NCBI RefSeq assembly: GCF_001927285.1
Contig: NZ_MSIG01000002.1
Span: 124,001 to 188,000, forward strand
Direction of reading: 5' to 3'
Length of the DNA: 64,000 nucleotides
DNA from: Mongoliimonas terrestris
GTDB lineage: Bacteria; Pseudomonadota; Alphaproteobacteria; Rhizobiales; Pleomorphomonadaceae
This document shows positions 1-7,686 of this stretch, in pieces. How positions within the stretch are numbered: the first letter of the stretch is position 1; each line of letters begins with the position of its first letter. The translations under genes and the position numbers were made by a program. The notes under the pieces were generated by a model. It saw nothing but the letters and a program-made list of their open reading frames with translations, had not been told where the DNA came from and made no database searches.

Positions 1-2
1 CC

Positions 3-2033
3 GGCGTGATCACCCGCGTCGGGCCGGACGCGCGGCGCTTCAAGCCGGGCGACCGGGTCATCTCCTTCGCGCCCGCCTGCTTCGCCACCCACGTGCTGGT
101 GGCCGAAAAGGCGCTCGCCCCGGTGCCGAGCACGGTGGACCTGGAGGCGGCCGCCACCATCCCGGTGACCTTTCTCACCGCCTGGTACGCGCTCGTGGAA
201 CTCGCCCGGCTGGACGAGGGCGAGACCGTCCTCATCCACGGCGGCGCCGGCGGCGTCGGCCTCGCGGCCCTGCAGATCGCCCTGTCGCGCGGGGCCCGGG
301 TGATCGCAACGGCCGGATCGCCCGACAAGCGGCGCCTGCTCGCCATGCTGGGTGCGGCGCACGTGCTCGACAGCCGGTCCCTGGCTTTCGCCGACGAGGT
401 GATGGCGCTGACCGACGGCAAGGGCGTCGACGTGGTGCTGAACTCCCTCTTCGGCGAGGCCATGGAGCGTTCGCTGGAGGTGCTGAAGCCGTTCGGCCGC
501 TTCGTCGAGCTCGGCAAGCGCGACTACTACGCCAACACCCGCGTCGGCCTCCGGCCGTTCCGGCAGAACCTCTCCTATTTCGGCGTCGACGCCGACCAGC
601 TGCTCACCCGCCGGCCGAAGCTCACCGAGGCGCTGTTCCGCGACCTCGTGGCGGCGTTCGAGGCGGGCGTGCTGACCGCCTTGCCCTACCGCACCTTCGC
701 GGCCGAGCGGATCACCGAGGCCTTCCGGCTGATGCAGCAGTCCGGCCATATCGGCAAGATCTTGGTGCTGCCGCCGGACATCCCGACCCCGGCGACGGTG
801 AAGCCCGTACGCGTGAATGGCGACGGCACCTACCTGGTGGCGGGCGGCCTCGGCGGCTTCGGTGTGGAGACCGCGCGCGCCCTGGTGGCCCGCGGGGCGC
901 GGTCGATCGTGCTCGCCAGCCGGTCCGGCGCCGTCTCGCCGGTCGCCGCGGAGGCGATCGCCGCCATGGAGGCGGCGGGCGCCACGGTGACCGTCAGCGC
1001 CACGGACGTCACCAGCGGCCCGGCGGTCGATCGTCTGCTCGCCCGGATCCGGGCCGAGATGCCGCCGCTGAAGGGCGTCTTCCACACCGCCATGGTGCTC
1101 GACGACGCGCTCTTCCAGAACCTCGACGCGGCGCGCATGCGGGCCGTCATGGCGCCGAAGATCGCCGGCGCGGCCGTCCTCGACGCGGCGACGCGGGCGG
1201 ACGATCTCGACCTCTTCGTGCTCTACTCGTCGGCCACCACCCTCATCGGCAACCCCGGCCAGGCGCCCTATGTGGCCGCCAACGCCTACCTGGAAGGTCT
1301 CGCCCGCGCCCGTCGCGCCGCCGGCCTGCCGGCGCTCGCCATCGCCTGGGGCGCCATCGCGGACGCCGGCTATCTGGCCCGCAACGCGGACGTGAACGAC
1401 ATGCTCTCCATGCGCCTCGGCAAGCAGGCGCTGACCGCCAAGGCCGCGCTCGGCGGGCTCGGCCTCGCGCTCGACGCGGGCCTCGACCAGCCGGTGCTCG
1501 CCTACGCGCGGATCGACTGGGCGGCTGCCCGGCGCGAGCTCGCCATCATGGCGACACCGCTCGTCACCCGCGTGGCGTCGGCCGGCGCGGGCGCGGAGGC
1601 CGAGAGCGCCGGTGACGGCCAGCTCGCCACCCTGATCGAGGGGCTCGACAACGCCGCCGCCGTGCGGCTCGTCACCGAGCTCCTTGCCGGGGAGATCTCG
1701 CGCATCCTGCGCCTGCCGGCGGAGGACATCGACCCGGCCCGGCCGCTGACCGAGATCGGCATGGACAGCCTGATGGCGCTGGAGCTGCGCATGGCGGCCG
1801 AGCAGCGCTTCGGCATCGACATCCCGCTCCTGTCGCTCGCCAACGGCGCGGCGCTCGGCGACATCGCCCGGCGCATCGTCGACAAGGCGGGCGCGGCCGA
1901 GGGCGAGGACGTCTCCGCCGACAGCGAACTCGCCGCCGCCCGCCACATGGGCGAGGATCTGGACGACGAACTGACCGCGGTGGTGAACGCCATCGAGGTG
2001 CAGGCGACGAGCGTGAAGAGGCTGACCGGCTGA
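3..2033 (+). CDS. Type I polyketide synthase, C-terminal part (ER-KR-ACP), truncated by window start
   Basis: This is the 3' end of a modular polyketide synthase; the reading frame is open to the window edge, so the true start and the KS/AT/DH domains lie upstream. Counting from the first full codon, an enoylreductase covers roughly residues 1-260 with the NADPH loop HGGAGGVG at 79. A ketoreductase follows from about 275, with GGLGGFG at 281-287 and catalytic Ser410, Tyr423 and Asn427. The LDD motif before the active site marks a B-type ketoreductase. An acyl carrier protein sits near 550-625, with the phosphopantetheine attachment serine in MDSLMALE at 589. No thioesterase follows. The stop overlaps the start of the next gene by one base, so the two are coupled, and the chain is probably released by that PLP enzyme. 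The domain assignment is firm; the product is unknown. Confidence 0.93.
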   Translation, partial: GVITRVGPDARRFKPGDRVISFAPACFATHVLVAEKALAPVPSTVDLEAAATIPVTFLTAWYALVELARLDEGETVLIHGGAGGVGLAALQIALSRGARVIATAGSPDKRRLLAMLGAAHVLDSRSLAFADEVMALTDGKGVDVVLNSLFGEAMERSLEVLKPFGRFVELGKRDYYANTRVGLRPFRQNLSYFGVDADQLLTRRPKLTEALFRDLVAAFEAGVLTALPYRTFAAERITEAFRLMQQSGHIGKILVLPPDIPTPATVKPVRVNGDGTYLVAGGLGGFGVETARALVARGARSIVLASRSGAVSPVAAEAIAAMEAAGATVTVSATDVTSGPAVDRLLARIRAEMPPLKGVFHTAMVLDDALFQNLDAARMRAVMAPKIAGAAVLDAATRADDLDLFVLYSSATTLIGNPGQAPYVAANAYLEGLARARRAAGLPALAIAWGAIADAGYLARNADVNDMLSMRLGKQALTAKAALGGLGLALDAGLDQPVLAYARIDWAAARRELAIMATPLVTRVASAGAGAEAESAGDGQLATLIEGLDNAAAVRLVTELLAGEISRILRLPAEDIDPARPLTEIGMDSLMALELRMAAEQRFGIDIPLLSLANGAALGDIARRIVDKAGAAEGEDVSADSELAAARHMGEDLDDELTAVVNAIEVQATSVKRLTG

Positions 2034-3406
2034 TGGACGAGAAGCGATCCTACGGGGGCATGTCCGGCGCGGCCAAGGACGCCCTGATGGCCGGGCTCCG
2101 GCAGGCGAGCCAGAACCGCCGGCCCCGCGCGGCGCAGGCCGCGCCCGCCGCTGCGCCGGCCCGCAAGCCGGCGTTCGACTTCTCCACCCTCGACGACTAC
2201 AAGCAGCTCCGCATCCAGCGGGCGGCGGCCGAGATGATGGGGATCGAGAACCCCTTCTTCCGCGCGCACGACGGCCTTGCCAACGGCACCAGCCGGATCG
2301 ACGGCGCGCCCTACATCAACTTCGCCTCCTACAACTACCTCGGCCTCAACGGCCACCCGGCGGTGGTCGACGCCGCCAAGGCGGCGATCGACCGCTACGG
2401 CACCTCCGTGTCGGCGAGCCGCGTGGTGGCGGGCGAACGGCCCATCCACGGCGAGCTGGAACGCGCGCTCGCGGCTGTCCATGGCACCGAGGCGGCCGTC
2501 ACCTTCGTCAGCGGTCACGCCACCAACGTCACCACCATCGGCACCCTGATGGGGCCGAAGGATCTGATCCTCTTCGACGCCCTCATCCACAATTCGGTCG
2601 CCGAGGGCGCGCGGCTCTCCGGCGCCGCCCGGATGACCTTCCCGCACAACGACTTCGCCCACGTGGACGACGTGCTCACCAAGGTGCGGCACCAGTACGA
2701 CCGGGTGCTGATCGTGGTGGAGGGCCTCTACTCCATGGACGGCGACCACCCGGACCTGCCGAAATTCGTGGACGTGAAAAGCCGCCACGATGCCTGGCTG
2801 ATGGTGGATGAGGCCCATTCGCTTGGCGTCCTCGGCGTAACCGGCCGCGGCATCCACGAGATGCAGGGTGTCGATCCGGGAAGCGTCGAGATCTGGATGG
2901 GCACCCTGTCGAAAACGCTCTCCGGCTGCGGCGGCTATGTGGCCGGGTCGGCCGCACTGACCGAATACCTGAAGGTGAAGGCGCCCGGCTTCGTCTATTC
3001 GGTGGGCCTTGCGCCCGCGCTCGCGGCGGCGGCCCTTGCCTCGCTGCAGGTGATGCAGGCCGAGCCCGAACGGGTGACGGCGCTCCACGCCAACGGCAGG
3101 CGCTTCGTGGAGAAGGCCCGGGCCGCTGGCCTCGACACGGGCCTTTCGCTCGGCTACGCGGTCGTGCCGGTGATCGTCGGCGACAGCGCCCAGGCGGCGG
3201 TGCTGGCCGACCGGGTGTTCAAGCGCGGCCTCAACGCCCTGCCGATCATCTACCCTGCCGTGCCGGAGAAGGCCGCGCGCCTGCGCTTCTTCATCACCAG
3301 CATCCACACCGCGGCCGAGATCGACGAGGCCGTCGCCATCACGGCGGCGGAGCTGAAGGAGATCACCCGCGCCGGCTCGGTGCTCCGCCAGCTCGCCGCC
3401 CGCTGA
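2033..3406 (+). CDS. Alpha-oxoamine synthase (PLP-dependent aminotransferase class I/II; AONS/SPT family)
   Basis: This 457-residue protein belongs to the family of 8-amino-7-oxononanoate synthase and serine palmitoyltransferase, which condense an amino acid with an acyl thioester and release CO2. The PLP fold runs from about residue 60 to the end. Asp259 in VDEAHSLG contacts the pyridine ring, and Lys294 in GTLSKTLSG is the Schiff-base lysine. The first 60 residues are an Ala/Pro/Arg-rich extension that could serve as a docking segment. The ATG shares its A with the TGA of the preceding polyketide synthase. This context argues for decarboxylative off-loading of the ACP-bound polyketide with an amino acid, as in fungal sphingolipid-like toxins, rather than biotin synthesis, because no other bio genes are present. 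Amino acid specificity cannot be read from the sequence. Confidence 0.9.
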   Translation: MDEKRSYGGMSGAAKDALMAGLRQASQNRRPRAAQAAPAAAPARKPAFDFSTLDDYKQLRIQRAAAEMMGIENPFFRAHDGLANGTSRIDGAPYINFASYNYLGLNGHPAVVDAAKAAIDRYGTSVSASRVVAGERPIHGELERALAAVHGTEAAVTFVSGHATNVTTIGTLMGPKDLILFDALIHNSVAEGARLSGAARMTFPHNDFAHVDDVLTKVRHQYDRVLIVVEGLYSMDGDHPDLPKFVDVKSRHDAWLMVDEAHSLGVLGVTGRGIHEMQGVDPGSVEIWMGTLSKTLSGCGGYVAGSAALTEYLKVKAPGFVYSVGLAPALAAAALASLQVMQAEPERVTALHANGRRFVEKARAAGLDTGLSLGYAVVPVIVGDSAQAAVLADRVFKRGLNALPIIYPAVPEKAARLRFFITSIHTAAEIDEAVAITAAELKEITRAGSVLRQLAAR

Positions 3407-3425
3407 GGCGGCGACGCGCGTCCGC

Positions 3426-3914
3426 TCAGGACGTCGCCAGCAGCGCGAAGTGAGCGACCAGCGTCACGGCGAGCGCCCGGAAGGCGAGGCCGACCAGCCG
3501 GTACTTGGTCCGGCAGATGGCCGACAGATGGGTGATGTTGGTGCGGTACTCCTCCTTGAGGAAGCCGAGGTCGCCGCGCGCCTCCGCCTCCTTCAACGGA
3601 CCGGCGACCGCGTCCCAGTTGCCCCAGAAGAGCGACGAACCGCCCGCCCGCCGGCGCGGCATCACCACCAGGATGGCCGCCATGGCGGCGGTGAGCAGCG
3701 ACACCGCCGCGATCGCCGAGAGGCCGATCACCAGCGGCGGCGCGCCCACATAGCGGTGGACGGTGAACACCTCGCGGGCTTCCGACGACCAGATCAAGAG
3801 CGCCAGCATGAAGGTGAAGATGTAGGCCGCCTTCTGGTCGGCCCCCCGGACCTGATCGTAAAAGGTCCGGTTCACCTCCTTGAGGTGATCGAAATAGTCG
3901 TCTTCCACCGCCAT
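3426..3914 (-). CDS. Membrane protein resembling Pycsar effector domain (DUF5706/PycTM-like)
   Basis: A 162-residue protein with an amphipathic N-terminal helix ending in ADQKAAYIFTFMLALL, a second hydrophobic segment around 58-85, a cytoplasmic stretch containing WGNWDAV and EEYRTNITHLSAICRTKY, and a final hydrophobic helix. This order matches the DUF5706 pattern (an ADTKA-like first helix, two membrane spans, then an LS-I-KYR helix) found in cyclic-pyrimidine-activated Pycsar effectors. The match is from memory of the family pattern, not from a search. It is transcribed divergently from the FecR protein that precedes an adenylate cyclase, and lies 20 bp from the oxoamine synthase end (convergent). 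Defence function is not shown: the nearby cyclase has canonical ATP-type residues. Confidence 0.62.
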   Translation of the reverse strand: MAVEDDYFDHLKEVNRTFYDQVRGADQKAAYIFTFMLALLIWSSEAREVFTVHRYVGAPPLVIGLSAIAAVSLLTAAMAAILVVMPRRRAGGSSLFWGNWDAVAGPLKEAEARGDLGFLKEEYRTNITHLSAICRTKYRLVGLAFRALAVTLVAHFALLATS

Positions 3915-4014
3915 CCCGCCTGCCCCCTCGACCGAAAGGCACCACCGCGACCGTCCCGGAACGGCCGCGCCGCCGGTGAGGACCGAGTGCCCCGAAAAGC
4001 CGGATTCCTAGCAA

Positions 4015-4043
4015 TTGACAGCCCCTGGTGGGCCTCTTCTATT
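4015..4043 (+). promoter_or_regulatory. Candidate sigma70-type promoter for the FecR-TPR gene
   Basis: A perfect TTGACA at 4015-4020 is followed after 17 bases by TCTATT at 4038-4043, which matches four of six -10 positions. It lies 38 bases before the ATG at 4081, in a lower-GC intergenic stretch. No strong Shine-Dalgarno sequence precedes that ATG. Confidence 0.5.
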
Positions 4044-4080
4044 GATCCGACTTATAGGCGATGACTGAACATAATCCATC

Positions 4081-7000
4081 ATGCATGCGACATACTGGGG
4101 CGTTTTTCTGGCGACCGTCGTCGCCGCGTCGTCGGCGCTCGCCGACGTCGTTCCGCGGCCGGATCCGAACGCCGGCGCGGTGATCGCCGTCAAGACCGGC
4201 GAGGAGATCACCTTCGTGGACGCGCCGGGCTGGCGGTCCGTGGACCCGACGCAGGTGGTGCTCACTGGCGACACCTTGCGCACCAACGCGCTCGGCCAGC
4301 TCGCCATCCTGTTTTCCGACCGCACCCAGGTGCGCGTCGGCCGCAACACCACGCTCGTCGTCAAGGACGTCCAGCCGGGCGGCGACGCGCGGCTGGAGCT
4401 CCGCCAGGGCGCCATCTGGGCCCGGGCGCTCCGGGGCGGCAGCGGCGTGACGGTCGAGACGCCCGCCGCCGCGGCGGCCGTGCGCGGCACCGACTGGTCG
4501 CTCACCGTCGGGCCGGACGGGCGCACCGCCCTCATCGTGCTGGAGGGCGCGGTGGAGCTCTTCAATCCGCAGGGCTCCGTGCTCGTCCGCGAGGGCGAGG
4601 CGGCGACCGCGGCCATCGGCGAGGCGCCGACCAAGATCGTGCTCGTCCGCCCCCGTGACCGGGAGCAGATGCAGTTCTACGTCACGCTTCGGGGCGCCTT
4701 CACCTTCCTGCCGGCGACCGCCCTGCCCTCGCGCGGGATCGTCGCCGACGCGCGCCGCATCGCGGCCACGCCGGAGAGCCTGCGCACGCCGGAGGACCTC
4801 GTCCGCGCGGCCGAATACGCGGTGTCGCTCGACGGCGTGGAGGCGGCCGCCGTCGCGGTCGCCGCCGCGCGTCGGGCGCCGCTCGGCCCCGCGCTCGCCG
4901 CGCGGCTGGACCTCGTCGAGGCGCTCGTCCTCGGCTCGCGGACGCGCTACGCGGAGGCCGCCCGGCTGTTCGCCCGCGCCCTCCCCCGGCTCGATCCAGA
5001 CCGGCGCGGCGTCGCCGCCTACGGCGGCTACATCGCCCGCTCGCTCGCCGATCCGAGCCGGGCCGAACCGCCGCCGGCGATCCGCGGCGGGGGCCCCTAC
5101 TCGGCGCTCGCCGAGGCCTACATCGACGGCTACGTGAACGGCACCCCCGCCGCCATCCGGCGGCTGACGGAGGCCGAGGCGCGTTTTCCGAACGAGGCGC
5201 TGCTGCCGGCCGTCCGCGCCCAGTTCGCCCTCCTCGACGGCGACCGCGTCCTGATGAAGGCGGCGGTGGAGCGTGCCGTGGCGCTCGATCCGCAGAACCC
5301 GGTGACCCTCCTGGCCAGGGCCCACTATCGCCTGGAGTTCGAGCGGGACCTGGAAGGCGCAGAGGCGGACCTCCTGGCGGCGCGCGCGCTCCAGCCGGGC
5401 GGCAGCTCGATCCACGCCACGCTCGGCTCGCTCCATGCGGAGCGCGGCGCCTATCGGGAGGCCGAGGCCGCCTATCTGGAGGCATCGGCGCTCGAACCAG
5501 AGGACGCGCTTCCGCACGCCAACCTCGCGCTCATCTACCTGGAACAGAACCGGCTCGAGGAAGCCAAGGCCGCCATCGACCGGGCGCTGGCGCTCGACCC
5601 CTCCTTCCATGTCGCCTACACCGCGCTCGGCCACTATCACCTTCGGCGCGGCGAGACCGCGCTTGCCATGGAAAACCTCCTGAAGGGCTCCACCGCCAAT
5701 CCGGCGGAGACCGGCGCGCTGCTGCTTCTGGCCGCCGCCGCCTACCAGACCGGCGAACGGGACGCGGCGCTGCAGGCGGTGGAGAATGCCGGCCGGCTCG
5801 ACCCGTTCGAGCCTTTGGCCCCCACCTTCGCCACCAAGCTGGCGCTCGACGAGTATCGGGCCGACGACGCCATCCGCAACGCCCGCGAGGCCGTGCGCCT
5901 CGCACGCGGCCGGGGCGGCGACTACGCGTCCCTGGCGGCGAGCCGCGAGGAGGGATCGACGGTCGCCGAGGCCTTCCGCCTGCTCGACCTCGACGCCTGG
6001 GGCCGCTACTACGGCACCGCCGTGTTCGACCCGTTCGAGGCGGGCGGCTATTTCGACGAGGCCATCGTCGGCGCCGCCAACCCCTTCGTCGACGACCTGA
6101 CCTACGGCGCCGCCCTGCCGGACCCGGGCGCCGGCGCCAAGGCCCTGTCGGCCCTGACCCAGGGCCTCGCGCTCGACCCTCTGGCGATCGCCTCGCCGCG
6201 GCGGCGGGTCCAGATCATCCGGGCGCCCTTCCTGGAGGCGAGCGCCGGCGCGGGCCTCATCGCCGGTACGGACACGATCTCCCGCAGCGGATTCGGCGAA
6301 ATCCAGGGCTTCGCCCAGCACCCCTTCCCGGTCAGCGTCTACGGCACCCTGGAACGGCGGATCGACGACGACACGGACGACACCACCACGGTGGGCGGCA
6401 ACGGGCTCAGCGGCTCGGTCTTCCTCGGCGCCCAGCCGACGCCGGACGATCGGGTGCTCGCGATCGGCATCCTCACCGACGGCGACACGCCTTTCGTCGG
6501 CTCGGACGCGGACCCCAACCGCTTCAACGGCCGCGACGCCACGATCGGTCAGGGCGTGTTCGCCTGGAGCCACAGCTTCGGCCACCACAACGTGCTGACC
6601 GCCGCCGTTTCGGCCACCACTGCCGAACAGCGGACCCGCCAGTTCGGCACCCTCGCCCTTGGACCCACCACGGTGATCGCCCGCGACACCACGGACGAGG
6701 ACTCCGACACCCTCGTGGGCTCGCTCGCCCATGCGGTCGGCTTCGGCCCGGTGACGCTCCGCTACGGCTTCGACGCCGGCATCCTGAAAACCACCCGCCA
6801 GCTCACCCGGGCGCTCTACCTGCCGGACCCGATCGACATCGGCGCCAGCCGAACCGACGAATCCTACCGTCTCGGCCGCGGCTTCCTCGACGTCCTCTAC
6901 CGGCCGACCGACGACCTGGAGGTGGAAGCCGCCCTCTTCGGCGTGCTCCTCGACGGCGCGGACACCGACGTCGCCCGGCTGGAGCCGCGCATCGGCGCCG

Positions 7001-7686
7001 GCTGGTCCTTCTATGAGGGGCAGTCGATCCGGGCCTTCGCCATGCGCGAGACCAGCCTGCCCACCCTCGTTACCCTGAGCCCGGTGAGCGTGGTCGGCCT
7101 GCAGCCGAACGAGCCCTCGATCGCCGTCGGCGGCGCCGTCTCCACGGTCGGCCTGCGCTGGGACGCGGAGTGGACCGAGCGCTTCTTCACCTCGGTGGAG
7201 TACCAGCACCAGTCGCTCGACGACGTGAGCCTCACCATTCCCCGCTCGCTCGACACGATCGCGTTGTCCGACGGCACCATCGACCGGGTGTCCGTCACGG
7301 CCAACGTGTGGCTCGGCGGCGGGTTCGGGGCCTTCGCCACGGCCGCCTATGCCCGTTCGGACAACGGCTTGGACGACCCGGCCTTTGGCGACGCCATCCC
7401 CTTCGTGCCGGAAACGGCCGCCAAGGTCGGCGTCACCTACGTGCATCCGGCGCGGGTGAAGGCGAGCCTTTCGACCACCTGGGTCGGCGAGCGGCAAGGC
7501 GACCTCGCCGGCACCGACCTCGACCCGTTCGTGACGGTGGACGCCACCTTGTCCTGGGAGCCGTTCGACCGGCGGGTGCAGTTCGACCTCTCGCTCTTCA
7601 ACATTCTCGACGAGGACTTCGAGCTCGCGCCGGACACGCCCGGCTGGGGCCGGACGGTGGTCGGCCGCATGGCCGTGCGGTTTTGA
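4081..7686 (+). CDS. FecR-domain / TPR-repeat / outer-membrane beta-barrel-like protein
   Basis: This 1201-residue exported protein starts with a signal peptide (residues 1-21, ending ASSALA). A FecR domain follows at about 30-180, with the usual pattern of a threshold-like TGDTLRT segment, a V-E-T-P-A-A-A-A-A-V-RGTDW motif and a beta-rich end. Tetratricopeptide repeats cover about 300-560; YLEASALEPEDALPHANLAL is one clear unit. The last 450 residues alternate polar and hydrophobic positions like beta-strands and end in RMAVRF, the aromatic terminus typical of outer-membrane barrels. It probably sits in the outer membrane or periplasm and relays or scaffolds a signal to the following CHASE2 cyclase, whose likely start overlaps its stop. 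FecR proteins paired with CHASE2 cyclases are common; the added barrel is less usual. Confidence 0.8.
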   Translation: MHATYWGVFLATVVAASSALADVVPRPDPNAGAVIAVKTGEEITFVDAPGWRSVDPTQVVLTGDTLRTNALGQLAILFSDRTQVRVGRNTTLVVKDVQPGGDARLELRQGAIWARALRGGSGVTVETPAAAAAVRGTDWSLTVGPDGRTALIVLEGAVELFNPQGSVLVREGEAATAAIGEAPTKIVLVRPRDREQMQFYVTLRGAFTFLPATALPSRGIVADARRIAATPESLRTPEDLVRAAEYAVSLDGVEAAAVAVAAARRAPLGPALAARLDLVEALVLGSRTRYAEAARLFARALPRLDPDRRGVAAYGGYIARSLADPSRAEPPPAIRGGGPYSALAEAYIDGYVNGTPAAIRRLTEAEARFPNEALLPAVRAQFALLDGDRVLMKAAVERAVALDPQNPVTLLARAHYRLEFERDLEGAEADLLAARALQPGGSSIHATLGSLHAERGAYREAEAAYLEASALEPEDALPHANLALIYLEQNRLEEAKAAIDRALALDPSFHVAYTALGHYHLRRGETALAMENLLKGSTANPAETGALLLLAAAAYQTGERDAALQAVENAGRLDPFEPLAPTFATKLALDEYRADDAIRNAREAVRLARGRGGDYASLAASREEGSTVAEAFRLLDLDAWGRYYGTAVFDPFEAGGYFDEAIVGAANPFVDDLTYGAALPDPGAGAKALSALTQGLALDPLAIASPRRRVQIIRAPFLEASAGAGLIAGTDTISRSGFGEIQGFAQHPFPVSVYGTLERRIDDDTDDTTTVGGNGLSGSVFLGAQPTPDDRVLAIGILTDGDTPFVGSDADPNRFNGRDATIGQGVFAWSHSFGHHNVLTAAVSATTAEQRTRQFGTLALGPTTVIARDTTDEDSDTLVGSLAHAVGFGPVTLRYGFDAGILKTTRQLTRALYLPDPIDIGASRTDESYRLGRGFLDVLYRPTDDLEVEAALFGVLLDGADTDVARLEPRIGAGWSFYEGQSIRAFAMRETSLPTLVTLSPVSVVGLQPNEPSIAVGGAVSTVGLRWDAEWTERFFTSVEYQHQSLDDVSLTIPRSLDTIALSDGTIDRVSVTANVWLGGGFGAFATAAYARSDNGLDDPAFGDAIPFVPETAAKVGVTYVHPARVKASLSTTWVGERQGDLAGTDLDPFVTVDATLSWEPFDRRVQFDLSLFNILDEDFELAPDTPGWGRTVVGRMAVRF

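Noticed and set aside
4039..7497. Very long antisense open frame opposite the FecR-TPR gene
   Set aside because: Its peptide is Arg/Gly/Glu/Val-rich and unlike any protein fold. In GC-rich DNA such antisense frames stay open because stop codons are rare. The sense gene has a signal peptide and recognisable domains.
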